From the NCBI RefSeq assembly GCF_013346665.1, contig NZ_JABVBB010000038.1, forward strand, positions 186,001 through 250,000: a DNA stretch of 64,000 bases, in the 5' to 3' direction. The stretch is from Sulfitobacter maritimus. Its GTDB lineage: Bacteria > Pseudomonadota > Alphaproteobacteria > Rhodobacterales > Rhodobacteraceae. Below, one piece after another: positions 34,428 to 43,337 of the stretch. Positions within the stretch are counted from its first letter, which is position 1. Every line of letters starts with the position of its first letter. The position numbers and the translations under genes were made by a program. Under the pieces are notes generated by a model. The model was not told the DNA's origin and made no database searches. It saw only the letters and a list, made by a program, of their open reading frames with translations.

Positions 34428-35297
34428 ATGATCGGAATCATCGGAATCATCACCATTTTTGTTATGGTGTTTGGCGGTTATCTCGCCGCTGGTGGCAAGA
34501 TGGGTATCATCTTAAAATCGCTGCCATTCGAAATGACAATGATCGGCGGTGCCGCCCTAGGCGCATTTCTTATTAGTAACGACGGTCCCGCAATCAAACA
34601 TACGATTAAGGACGTAGGCAAAGTCTTTAAAGGGCCGAAATGGAAGCATAGCGATTATCGCGACCTGCTATGCCTGCTGTTTGAACTGATCCGTCTGGCT
34701 CGCCAAAATCCGGTGGCCATCGAAGAGCATATAGAAGCGCCGGAAGACTCTTCTATCTTCTCTAAGTACCCCAAGATCTTGAGCGATAAGGAAGCGATTG
34801 CGTTGATCTGCGACACGATGCGCTCGGCGTCAATGAATTACGACGACCCGCATCAGGTTGAAGAAGTGCTCGAAAAGCGCATGGAGGCGAATATGCATCA
34901 TGCGATGCATTCCAGCCATGCCCTACAGGTGGTCGCGGATGGCCTGCCTGCGCTTGGGATTGTTGCGGCGGTTTTGGGCGTGATCAAGACCATGGCTTCA
35001 ATCGATCAACCGCCGGAAATCTTGGGTAAGTTGATCGGTGGCGCGCTTGTAGGGACGTTTCTCGGGGTATTCTTGGCCTATGGCCTCGTCGGTCCTTTTG
35101 CTTCCAAGGTAAAGGATGTCACCGAAGACGAAGCACATTTTTACCAGCTCATTCGTGAAGTTCTGGTCGCAAATCTGCACAACCACGCGACCAATATCTG
35201 CATCGAAGTAGGTCGGCAGAACACGCCCTCACACTGCCGTCCCAGCTATGCCGACCTTGAAGAGGCGCTTAAGTCGGTCAAACAGGACGCTGCCTAA
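34428..35297 (+). CDS. motA: Flagellar stator protein MotA
   Basis: Proton-channel subunit of the stator. The ATG at 34428 with GGGGA five bases upstream is taken; a TTG 12 bases earlier is in frame. The 289 residues have four hydrophobic helices (about 1-20, 30-50, 165-195, 200-225) and the large cytoplasmic loop between the second and third. DGLPALGIVAAVLGVIKTM and GGALVGTFLGVFLAYGLVGP are MotA hallmarks. Its stop overlaps the next start by one base, so a MotC-like protein is translated with it. The motB gene is at 22200, in a separate unit. Confidence 0.94.
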   Translation: MIGIIGIITIFVMVFGGYLAAGGKMGIILKSLPFEMTMIGGAALGAFLISNDGPAIKHTIKDVGKVFKGPKWKHSDYRDLLCLLFELIRLARQNPVAIEEHIEAPEDSSIFSKYPKILSDKEAIALICDTMRSASMNYDDPHQVEEVLEKRMEANMHHAMHSSHALQVVADGLPALGIVAAVLGVIKTMASIDQPPEILGKLIGGALVGTFLGVFLAYGLVGPFASKVKDVTEDEAHFYQLIREVLVANLHNHATNICIEVGRQNTPSHCRPSYADLEEALKSVKQDAA

Positions 35298-37561
35298 TGC
35301 GCAGTCCGCTTCTCATCTTGGGGCTGATCCTTCCATTGATCGCCAGTGCCGACCCTTTTCCGGTGCAATCGGGAGAACATGACGGCTTCACGAGAATCGT
35401 TACCCAGGTGCCGAACAGCGATGCTTGGGACGTGAAACAAACGGGCCGCAAGGTAACGATTTCCATTAAAGGGCATCAGGATGGGTTCGACACGAGCACA
35501 GTCTTTCAGCGCATCGCGCGCGACCGGATCGCCGCGATTGAGAGCCGAGCAGCGTCCTTAATTTTAACGCTAGAATGTGACTGCCGGGTCTCGGCCTTTC
35601 CATCCGGTAGTGATTACGCGGTCATTGATGTGGCCTCCCCCGGCGTGGCACTGCCCACCCCACTGATCGCGCTAGAGAATCCACGTTCATCTGAGACGCA
35701 AGATCAGGATGCGACAACCGAAGACAGTCAGGCAAAATTAACCCCTGTGCCACCTATTCTCCCGCTTATCGTGAAGGCGCCGAAGCCCCAAAAACCGCCA
35801 CAACTGGATTTGGACCGCACTCCTCTGACGGAAGCCCAGCAATCTGCTTTGAACGAGCTTCAAAGCCAGTTGGCACAAGAGCTAGGCGCGGCGAGCACGC
35901 GCGGCTTGTTGACCCCGACCGCGCGCGCGCCGTCAGCACGGCCAAGGTCGGTCGAAGCATCCGAGCCGAGCGATCCGCCGACCACGCCCCCCGAACCTGT
36001 GGACGTGGCGCAAGATCCACTGCAAAATATGCGGATCTCAAGCAGTATGGATGCGCCAATGCGCAAGAAGGCGCACCCCACAACGCGCAAAGGTCAGTCT
36101 TGCCCCGATGACGCTAGCATTGCGATTGAAACATGGGGGTCGGCAGAGGCGTTTGATAAGCAAATCAGCGCGGGCCGGGCAGCGCTTTTCGGCGAATTTG
36201 ATCGGATTGCCCCCCAAGCAGCGTTAAGCCTCGCTCAGACTTATCTTTACTTCGGTTTTGGGGCAGAAGCGCAGCAGGTTCTCGCGCTCGCGCCGGAGGT
36301 CGCCCGCGACAATCCGCTATTATTTGATCTGGCGGACATTATGGATCATGGCGAGCCGCGCCGAGCTGATCCGCTACAGTCTTTTGCTGAATGTGAGTCT
36401 GATATTGCTCTTTGGGCGGTCTTTGCTTTAGAAAGCGGCGCCACCAGCGCCACACTGCCAGTCAGCTCCGCTCTGCGAACGATCAACAAACTGCCGGCCC
36501 ATCTGCGCCGATTGCTTGCGCCGCAATTAAGCCGACGGCTGCTGTCCCACGGCTATGACGATGCTGCTGCCGCTGTTCTGCGCAGCCTTGAACGCCTACC
36601 TGATGATCTGCCAGTAGAGGCCACGTTAGCGCAAGCGCATGTGGCACTTAAGGAAGGTGAGATCGAGGATGGCACCGCGAAGCTTGAGACTGTGGCTGCC
36701 CAAAACACCCCGCATACCCCCGAAGCGCTCATCGCTCTGATAGAAGCGCGGATCGATCCTGATGAACCAATTAGCGCTGAGACTGCTGCACTCGTCGATA
36801 CCTATGCACAAGAGCATCGCGATACAACGCTCGGCGCCAAGTTGGAGTATGCACATGCTTTGGCTCTGATTAAATCAGGTCAGTTTGATCGGGCGGCGAG
36901 GGCAATCAAAAAGCGCAATGAGTCTGACAACGCGACGGAGAAAATAGCGCTTAATTTAAACTTCTTAAAGGAGTTGACCGGGCAAGGCGATGACATTGTC
37001 TTTCTTGACCATATTTTAGACTTTTCAGAAGAAGACATTGCTCAACTGCCTAAACCCGATATATACGATCTGGTGACCCGGCTCTTGTCGCTAGGCTTCG
37101 CAGCCGAAGCGCAGCGCATTCTTGCAACGGAGTCAGAGACAGATCGCCCGCTGAGACGGCAGCTTCTCGCAGCGAGAACGGCGCTTGCATTACAACAGCC
37201 GTTTCAGGCGCAGGCCGCCTTGCTGGGCATTGATGCGCCCGAAGCCTCCCCCTTGCGCGCGCAGGCCAAAGCAATGGCGGGGGAATTTGGCGAAGCGCAT
37301 GATCTTTATCAGCAATCCAACCTCGCGTCATCGGCACAGGATACTGCTTGGTTGGCGAATGATTGGCGAGACCGGACACCGAAAGACTCTCCTATCTATG
37401 GCGCAACAGCCCGTTTGGTAGAAAGCCGACCTGCACTTTCGGATGATCCGAACGGCATGCTCGCGCGCACGAAGGCTGCCCTGAGCGAAAGCGCAGCGGC
37501 TAGGGGAACGCTGGATAAACTGCTTTCAGCCACCGCCTTAACCCAAGATGCAACTGAATGA
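35297..37561 (+). CDS. Large periplasmic helical-repeat protein beside motA (MotC/MotK-like)
   Basis: 754 residues with a Sec signal peptide (LLILGLILPLIASA). The region about 30-105 has an AMIN-like or beta-rich fold; a low-complexity Pro-rich stretch runs about 120-245, and the remainder (about 265-740) has TPR-like paired helices (for example DFSEEDIAQLPK and LSLGFAAEAQRIL). It shares the gene order and co-translation of MotC in Sinorhizobium, where MotC is a periplasmic protein needed for stator function and MotE is its chaperone. Overall similarity is not visible by eye, so the name is positional; no enzymatic motif is seen. Confidence 0.55.
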   Translation: MRSPLLILGLILPLIASADPFPVQSGEHDGFTRIVTQVPNSDAWDVKQTGRKVTISIKGHQDGFDTSTVFQRIARDRIAAIESRAASLILTLECDCRVSAFPSGSDYAVIDVASPGVALPTPLIALENPRSSETQDQDATTEDSQAKLTPVPPILPLIVKAPKPQKPPQLDLDRTPLTEAQQSALNELQSQLAQELGAASTRGLLTPTARAPSARPRSVEASEPSDPPTTPPEPVDVAQDPLQNMRISSSMDAPMRKKAHPTTRKGQSCPDDASIAIETWGSAEAFDKQISAGRAALFGEFDRIAPQAALSLAQTYLYFGFGAEAQQVLALAPEVARDNPLLFDLADIMDHGEPRRADPLQSFAECESDIALWAVFALESGATSATLPVSSALRTINKLPAHLRRLLAPQLSRRLLSHGYDDAAAAVLRSLERLPDDLPVEATLAQAHVALKEGEIEDGTAKLETVAAQNTPHTPEALIALIEARIDPDEPISAETAALVDTYAQEHRDTTLGAKLEYAHALALIKSGQFDRAARAIKKRNESDNATEKIALNLNFLKELTGQGDDIVFLDHILDFSEEDIAQLPKPDIYDLVTRLLSLGFAAEAQRILATESETDRPLRRQLLAARTALALQQPFQAQAALLGIDAPEASPLRAQAKAMAGEFGEAHDLYQQSNLASSAQDTAWLANDWRDRTPKDSPIYGATARLVESRPALSDDPNGMLARTKAALSESAAARGTLDKLLSATALTQDATE

Positions 37562-37740
37562 ACGGCACTCTCAATTAATCGAGCTAAATATAGTTACGAA
37601 AAATAAACATCCTCAATCTAACGTCCGAAAGGTCACAGAAAGTGAATCTTCGGAGATTTAGAATGCCCGCAAAGCCTTCAGATTTGACTCAAGCCATCAT
37701 GCCTTTCACCTTCCGACAATTACGGATCGTCGGTTAGACT
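37562..37740 (+). other. Intergenic stretch upstream of flhA
   Basis: These 179 bases start AT-rich (37590-37625) and contain a 24-codon ORF ending 3 bases before flhA. An obvious sigma-54 or CtrA box is not visible. It probably holds the promoter of the flhA-fliR-flhB unit. Confidence 0.5.
37663..37737 (+). CDS. 24-codon ORF directly upstream of flhA
   Basis: ATG at 37663 preceded by CGGAG (37651-37655), seven bases away, opens a 24-residue frame beginning MPAKPSDLTQAIMPF and ending IVG before TAG at 37735-37737. The flhA ATG follows three bases after the stop, and flhA itself has a poor ribosome-binding site, so the short ORF could couple translation. Not matched to any family. Confidence 0.4.
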   Translation: MPAKPSDLTQAIMPFTFRQLRIVG

Positions 37741-39825
37741 ATGGGAAATCTTTTGTCCAAGGCTCTCTTTAACCCAACTATTCTGCTGGCGGTAGCCTTG
37801 ATGGGGGTCATTGTCATGATGATTCTCCCGATGCCCTCTTGGGTATTGGACACGGGGCTTGCGGCTTCTTTCGCACTCGCCATTCTCATTTTTACAGTCA
37901 CCCTTTTCATTGAACGCCCGCTGGACTTTTCAGCCTTCCCGACAATCCTTCTTGCATCGTTAATGTTGAGATTGTCACTAAATGTGTCGTCGACAAAACT
38001 GATCATCGGCGAAGGCCATACCGGCACTAATGCCGCCGGGGACGTTATCGAAAGTTTCGCGCAATTCGTAATGGGCGGCTCGGTTTTTCTGGGCTTGGTG
38101 GTCTTTTGTGTCCTGTTGATCGTAAATTTCATGGTCATCAACAAGGGCGCAACCCGCATGGCCGAGGTGGGCGCACGTTTTGCTTTGGACGGTATGCCCG
38201 GCAAGCAAATGGCAATTGACAGCGACATGTCCGCCGGAGCCATCACCCATGATGAGGCCCGCGAACGGCGCGAACGCGAGCAACAGGAAACCACCTTTTT
38301 CGGTTCTCTCGACGGGGCATCAAAATTCGTCAAAGGCGATGCCATTGCAGGGCTATTGATTACCCTGTTGAACCTTGTCGCAGGGCTGGTGATGGGGGTG
38401 GTTGTGCATGGCATGCCCATGGGGGCGGCGTTTGAGACTTACGCAATTCTCACGGTCGGTGACGGCTTGGTTTCGCAGATCCCGGCCGTTGTAATCTCGA
38501 TCGCCTCGGCTTTGTTACTGGCTCGCGGCGGCGCCCAGGGGGCCACGGACCTTGCCGTTTTCAGCCAATTGGGCAAACACCCGGCGGCATTGGCCACCGT
38601 TGCGGTACTGATGGTGATGTTCGCGCTGTTTCCGGGGCTGCCGTTCCTGCCTTTCGTATTGGGCGGGGCCGGGTTGGGAACAGCAGCATTCATGATGTAT
38701 CGCGCAGAAAAACGCAAAGCTGCGCTTCCAGATCTTGCGCAGACTGAAGATATTATTCCGCGTGAGAAACCCTTGGGCGACGTGCTGGAACTGGATGATA
38801 TCCACGTCGAATTCTCCCCCGATCTGGTGAATATGGTGCTCGATCCGGGGACGGGGATGGATGCACGCATCGCCAATATGCGCACCCATGTGGCCTCGGT
38901 CTTTGGAGTTATCTTACCTGAAATCCGGTTAACCGATCATCCTGGTCTACCAATTGGCACCTATGTGTTGCGTATTCAGGGGGTTGAGCAGGCCCGCGCA
39001 CAGCTAAATCCTGATCAAATTCTCGCGCTGATCCCAGAAGACGGTAGCGCCCTGCCCTCTGGTGTCGAAACGACCGAGCCGGTCTATGGTGCGCCGGCGC
39101 GCTGGATCAACAGTCGTGATCAAGAAGACGCGGCGCTCGCTGGTGTGACCCTTGTCACCCCGACGGAGATCCTTGCCACCCATTTGCTCGAAGTCGTCAA
39201 ACGCAACTTTAGCCGTTTGCTCACATTGAAGTCCCTCCGACGGCTCCTGTCTGAGATGGTTAATATATCCGATCCGGGCCGGGCCGAGGCGAACCGCAAA
39301 TTGTTAGACGAGCTCATTCCCGACAAGGTGCCAATCGACGTGCTCCATGCTGTTTTGCGCCTTTTGCTTGATGAACAGGTGTCGATCCGCAATCTGCCGC
39401 TGATCCTTGAAGCCACTGCCGAAGCCCGCGGCCAAAATGCCCAGCCGGAGGCGATTTGCGAACACGTTCGCCAACGCTTGGGCTTTCAACTCGTGGCCGA
39501 GATGCGTCGCGCCGATGGAACGCTTCCTTTGGTCCAACTGGCGCCTGAATGGGAAGAGACATTCGCAACTTATCAAGTCGATGGCCAGCGTGGGCTGGAT
39601 ATTGCGCTGCCCCCGGACCTATTCAATCAATTGGCGGAGAAAGCCTCGGAGAAGTTGAACGATGCGAGTCAAAACGGCATCTATGCCGCGCTTGTCACCA
39701 ATACGCGCCGACGACGTTTCCTGCGCACCGTCATGCGCGCCAAGGGCATTAGCAATCCAGTGTTATCGTTCGAAGAAATCGGTTTGGACGCGCGGCCCGC
39801 ACTGGTTGGCGTCGTTGCGGCATGA
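37741..39825 (+). CDS. flhA: Flagellar export gate protein FlhA
   Basis: 694 residues: eight hydrophobic helices in the first 310, including SFALAILIFTVTLFIERPLDFSAFPTILL and the conserved GDGLVSQIPAVVISIASALL, and a large cytoplasmic C-terminal domain (about 330-694) that docks chaperone-substrate complexes. Length is normal. It is the first gene of flhA-fliR-flhB-(fliJ-like); ATGA overlap with fliR. Confidence 0.97.
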   Translation: MGNLLSKALFNPTILLAVALMGVIVMMILPMPSWVLDTGLAASFALAILIFTVTLFIERPLDFSAFPTILLASLMLRLSLNVSSTKLIIGEGHTGTNAAGDVIESFAQFVMGGSVFLGLVVFCVLLIVNFMVINKGATRMAEVGARFALDGMPGKQMAIDSDMSAGAITHDEARERREREQQETTFFGSLDGASKFVKGDAIAGLLITLLNLVAGLVMGVVVHGMPMGAAFETYAILTVGDGLVSQIPAVVISIASALLLARGGAQGATDLAVFSQLGKHPAALATVAVLMVMFALFPGLPFLPFVLGGAGLGTAAFMMYRAEKRKAALPDLAQTEDIIPREKPLGDVLELDDIHVEFSPDLVNMVLDPGTGMDARIANMRTHVASVFGVILPEIRLTDHPGLPIGTYVLRIQGVEQARAQLNPDQILALIPEDGSALPSGVETTEPVYGAPARWINSRDQEDAALAGVTLVTPTEILATHLLEVVKRNFSRLLTLKSLRRLLSEMVNISDPGRAEANRKLLDELIPDKVPIDVLHAVLRLLLDEQVSIRNLPLILEATAEARGQNAQPEAICEHVRQRLGFQLVAEMRRADGTLPLVQLAPEWEETFATYQVDGQRGLDIALPPDLFNQLAEKASEKLNDASQNGIYAALVTNTRRRRFLRTVMRAKGISNPVLSFEEIGLDARPALVGVVAA

Positions 39826-40595
39826 CCTATGCCAGCGCCGATCTGCTGGCTTTTGCTGAGGCGACCCTGTGGCATGGCTTTGCTGTATTCCTGCGAGTCG
39901 GCGCTATGGTGGCCCTTATGCCGGCCTTCGGAGAGGCCTCCGTTCCCAGGCGGGTCAAACTTGTCGCAATTTTAGCCTTTACCTTTATCACAACCCCCGC
40001 CATCTCCGCTCCTGACTTCCCGTTTTCCCCGGGAAATCTTTTCTGGCTTGTACTCTCCGAGACATTGGCCGGGCTGCTTTTGGGGCTCGGGCTACGCATG
40101 TTTGTTCTCTCACTGCAAACTGCCGGTGCCATCGCCGCGCAATCGACCTCGTTGTCTCAAATCTTAGGGGCCGCTGCGGCGGAGCCGATGCCCGCGATCG
40201 GCTATGTACTGGTGATCGGCGGCTTAGCCCTCGCGGTAATGACGGGGCTGCATGTGAAGGCCGCTGAAATGGTGATCTTCTCCTACGAGCTCTTGCCCAT
40301 GGGCCGTTTTCCCGACGGTGACACATTGTCGGGCTGGGGGCTTGGACAAATCAGACGGGCTTTTTCCCTAGCCTTTACCCTCGCGGCCCCATTCGTCATC
40401 CTGTCTTTGCTGTACAACTTGGCACTTGGCGCGATTAATAAAGCGATGCCGCAGTTGATGGTGGCATTTGTCGGCGCACCGGTCATCACCGCAGGCGGGA
40501 TGTTTCTGCTTTTCCTCGCTGCACCGATCATCCTGCGAGTTTGGGTCGCCGCGCTTGATACATTCATCGCAAATCCATTCGCGGTGCCCCCATGA
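39822..40595 (+). CDS. fliR: Flagellar export gate protein FliR
   Basis: 257 residues, six hydrophobic segments. Typical motifs: FLRVGAMVALMPAFGEASVPRRVK at about 23-46, and a C-terminal LVGAPVITAGGMFLLFLAAP. With FliP and FliQ it forms the export channel. It overlaps flhA on the left and flhB on the right by four bases each. Confidence 0.95.
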   Translation: MTYASADLLAFAEATLWHGFAVFLRVGAMVALMPAFGEASVPRRVKLVAILAFTFITTPAISAPDFPFSPGNLFWLVLSETLAGLLLGLGLRMFVLSLQTAGAIAAQSTSLSQILGAAAAEPMPAIGYVLVIGGLALAVMTGLHVKAAEMVIFSYELLPMGRFPDGDTLSGWGLGQIRRAFSLAFTLAAPFVILSLLYNLALGAINKAMPQLMVAFVGAPVITAGGMFLLFLAAPIILRVWVAALDTFIANPFAVPP

Positions 40596-41677
40596 GCGGG
40601 CAGGACGACGACAGCGACAAATCATTTGAGGCGACTCCGCAAAAACTATTGGAGGCACGCAAAAAGGGTGAGATTGCGAAATCAACCGATCTCATGACCG
40701 CCGCTGCCTATGCCGGGTTGCTCGCCGCATTTTTGTTGACTGGCCATAGCGCGATGCAGCGTATTGCCACCGCCCTGATGGTAATGATCGATCAATCAGC
40801 GCAACTGGCACCGGCATTTTTTGACGGCAGCCCGACCGCTGCCATCGCGGGGCCATTGCGCGAAATTGTCTTTGGTGCACTGCCGCTTTTTGTCTTTCCG
40901 GCGGTTGCGGTTGTTCTGGCAATTGTCGCCCAGCGGGCCTTGATTTTTGCACCTAGCAAAATCAGCCCGAAAATGTCTCGCATTTCCATCCTATCGAATG
41001 CCAAGAACAAATTTGGCCGCTCTGGAATGTTTGAGTTTGCCAAAAGCTTTACCAAGCTTTGTATGTATTCCGTCTGCGTCGCGTTCTTTATCCGCGCCCG
41101 TTTGGGCGAGATGATTGGAACCCTCCGCAGTTCACCTGAAATGGCGTTGAGCTTTATGGTTGAACTATGTTTGGCTTTTCTTTTTGTGGTGACCGTTGTT
41201 TCAGGAGGGATCGGTGCAATCGATGCGCTTTGGCAGCATTTCGAACATCTCCGAAAAAACCGGATGTCGCGTAAAGAAATTACCGATGAGACCAAGAATG
41301 CCGAAGGCGACCCCCATCAAAAGCAAGAACGCCGGGCGCGGGCCATGGCGGTCTCGCAAAATCAGATGATGGCCGATGTGCCAAAATCAGATGTGGTAAT
41401 TGTGAACCCGACCCATTTCGCTGTCGCCTTAACTTGGAGCCGCGAACCGGGCTCTGCACCCGTTTGTGTGGCGAAAGGCGTGGATGCCATTGCGCTCAAA
41501 ATCCGGGAACTTGCTATGGAATCCGGCGTACCGATCCACAGCGATCCGCCCACGGCGCGGGCATTGCATGCCACTACTGACATCGGTGACCAGATCCCAC
41601 ATGAACAATATCACGCTGTGGCCGCGGCGATCCGCTTTGCCGAAGCAATGCGACGCAGGGCGAGGGGCTGGACATGA
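40592..41677 (+). CDS. flhB: Flagellar export switch protein FlhB
   Basis: 361 residues with four hydrophobic helices and a cytoplasmic tail containing the autocleavage motif NPTH at residues 272-275 (nt 41405-41416), which switches export from rod/hook to filament substrates. The N-terminus (DKSFEATPQKLLEARKKGEIAKS) is the FlhB signature. It ends in an ATGA overlap with the next gene. Confidence 0.97.
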   Translation: MSGQDDDSDKSFEATPQKLLEARKKGEIAKSTDLMTAAAYAGLLAAFLLTGHSAMQRIATALMVMIDQSAQLAPAFFDGSPTAAIAGPLREIVFGALPLFVFPAVAVVLAIVAQRALIFAPSKISPKMSRISILSNAKNKFGRSGMFEFAKSFTKLCMYSVCVAFFIRARLGEMIGTLRSSPEMALSFMVELCLAFLFVVTVVSGGIGAIDALWQHFEHLRKNRMSRKEITDETKNAEGDPHQKQERRARAMAVSQNQMMADVPKSDVVIVNPTHFAVALTWSREPGSAPVCVAKGVDAIALKIRELAMESGVPIHSDPPTARALHATTDIGDQIPHEQYHAVAAAIRFAEAMRRRARGWT

Positions 41678-42102
41678 GCGAACTCGCCGAACTTCGACAG
41701 TTGGAAGCCATTAGCCAAGCCAAATACGATCAGCAACGTCAATCGTTTCAGCGAATTCAGGCCGAAGAATCCCGCCTACGTGCGGAACTAGCACGGCTCG
41801 ACCACATGGCGCGACAGGCGAACAGCGCCAGCACCCAGATTGGCGAGATGCGGGCGATCGGCGCAGATATCATGTGGCAAGCTTGGGTCGGTCGGAGCAA
41901 GAATGAGCTGAACCTCAAGCTCGCGCAGGTTTTGGCGATAAAGGAACAGCAGTTGTCGCAAGTTCGACAGGCATTCGGAAAATTACAGGTTTCACAGCAG
42001 TTGATCGCAGACCTCCAAAAGCGCCAGCGCAAAAATAAGGGTCAGTCCCAAATGGAACTCGCCATCGATATTTCGTTGCTGCGTCCAGGATCAGATCAAT
42101 AG
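41674..42102 (+). CDS. FliJ-like coiled-coil protein
   Basis: 142 residues, predicted almost entirely helical with heptads (LRQLEAISQAKYDQQRQSFQRIQAEESRLRAELARLDHM, and a second around 90-130). It is co-translated with flhB (ATGA). Size and coiled coil fit FliJ, the stalk-like export-ATPase partner, but sequence identity to classical FliJ cannot be asserted. No other FliJ candidate is in the window. It ends seven bases into the convergent fliL paralogue. Confidence 0.55.
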   Translation: MSELAELRQLEAISQAKYDQQRQSFQRIQAEESRLRAELARLDHMARQANSASTQIGEMRAIGADIMWQAWVGRSKNELNLKLAQVLAIKEQQLSQVRQAFGKLQVSQQLIADLQKRQRKNKGQSQMELAIDISLLRPGSDQ

Positions 42103-42590
42103 TCTTGCCTGGCAATTTCCAAGATCAATACGTCATTGACCACATCTTTTCCCATATCCTTTTGTGCAACTTCGCGCAGGGCATTGCGCAAAACTGCAAT
42201 GTTATTTGCTTCGGTGAATGCCCCTTCAAAGCCGCCCATATTGGCGTGATCGAATAGCACGCTTAAAAAAGAATCTCTCAATTTAGGTTCTCGTTGAAAT
42301 ACCGATTCCTTGTTGCCTTCTGTCACTTCTATGTTCAGCGAGAGTACGACCAAGGCCGCGACTTCGCGTTCTTTGATAATGGGAACAACAAACTGATTGC
42401 TCAGTTTCGCATACTCCATCATCGGTGCCGGGTTGTCGGGACCGTAAGGCTCCGGCTGCTCCACTTCTTCGAGCACTTCGGTCTGTTTTGCCGTCGCAGG
42501 CTCCGGAGTCGGGCGCAAGGCCATCCCCGCCCCGACCCCCGCGCCTGTGCCAATCAACAACAACACGATTGGCAGTATCTTCTTAAGCAT
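42096..42590 (-). CDS. FliL family protein (second copy)
   Basis: 164 residues: a short cytoplasmic start, one transmembrane helix (about 5-25, ILPIVLLLIGTGAGVGAGMA), an acidic linker and a periplasmic FliL-like domain (AKLSNQFVVPIIKEREVAALVVLSLNIEV) ending DVVNDVLILEIARQDY. It is the last gene of the flgB-to-flgH operon on the minus strand and differs strongly from the FliL at 32800. It may have a rod- or L-ring-related role, which is inference. Confidence 0.82.
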   Translation of the reverse strand: MLKKILPIVLLLIGTGAGVGAGMALRPTPEPATAKQTEVLEEVEQPEPYGPDNPAPMMEYAKLSNQFVVPIIKEREVAALVVLSLNIEVTEGNKESVFQREPKLRDSFLSVLFDHANMGGFEGAFTEANNIAVLRNALREVAQKDMGKDVVNDVLILEIARQDY

Positions 42591-42599
42591 GGCCCCCTC

Positions 42600-43328
42600 C
42601 TAGAATGGCAACACAACGTCCAGCACCTGCTGTCCGTATCGTGGTTGCTGCATGTCAGTGATTTGGCCACGACCGCCATAGGACACCCGCGCGGAGGCGA
42701 TCTTGTCATAGGTAATTTCATTCTGCCGTGAGATATCAGCTGGTCGGACATATCCGGTCACAAGCAATTCGCGGAGTTCAAAGTTAACGCGCAGTTCCTG
42801 GGAGCCAGAGATCGACAGCACGCCGTTGGGCAATACATCAATTACAGTGGCGGCCACCCGCAAAGTTAGCTTTTCCTTCCGTTTGACTGATCCGTCCCCC
42901 GAAGAGTTGCTGTTTGAATTGATCCCGACCAATTCGGCCGAGGTAGCTCCTTCGGACAGAATGCCGTCCAACCGTTGCGGAATGCCAAATAACCCCGGCA
43001 TCCCCATAGCTTCGCTGCCTGAACGGGAACGATCCGTAGCGTTTGAAATCTCTGCCTTTTCATCGATTTCGATCACAACCGTTAGGATATCCCCGCGCTG
43101 TATAGCCCGGCGATCCCCAAGCAAGGATTGCCTTGTGCCTGACCAAAGCGAAGCCCGATCGACCTCTTGCTCTTCGATAATACGGATGGGCAGCGCTGAG
43201 GTAACCATTGCAGCATGTTCACGAGATTCGAGTGGCGGTGAAAACCCGGGCGGCTTGTTCAGATGGTCTGTCCGGCCACAAGCGGCGCTGAACGCAAACA
43301 GTAGCGCGATAGAAATATGACGTTTCAT
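42600..43328 (-). CDS. flgH: Flagellar L-ring lipoprotein FlgH
   Basis: 242 residues starting with a lipoprotein signal ending SAAC (Cys17), then the L-ring domain (ASLWSGTRQSLLGDRRAIQRGDILTVVIEID) and a C-terminal segment (YVRPADISRQNEITYDKIASARVSYGGRGQITDMQ). It forms the outer-membrane ring around the distal rod. Downstream of flgA by nine bases in a nine-gene operon. Confidence 0.95.
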   Translation of the reverse strand: MKRHISIALLFAFSAACGRTDHLNKPPGFSPPLESREHAAMVTSALPIRIIEEQEVDRASLWSGTRQSLLGDRRAIQRGDILTVVIEIDEKAEISNATDRSRSGSEAMGMPGLFGIPQRLDGILSEGATSAELVGINSNSNSSGDGSVKRKEKLTLRVAATVIDVLPNGVLSISGSQELRVNFELRELLVTGYVRPADISRQNEITYDKIASARVSYGGRGQITDMQQPRYGQQVLDVVLPF

Positions 43329-43337
43329 TGAGTTATC

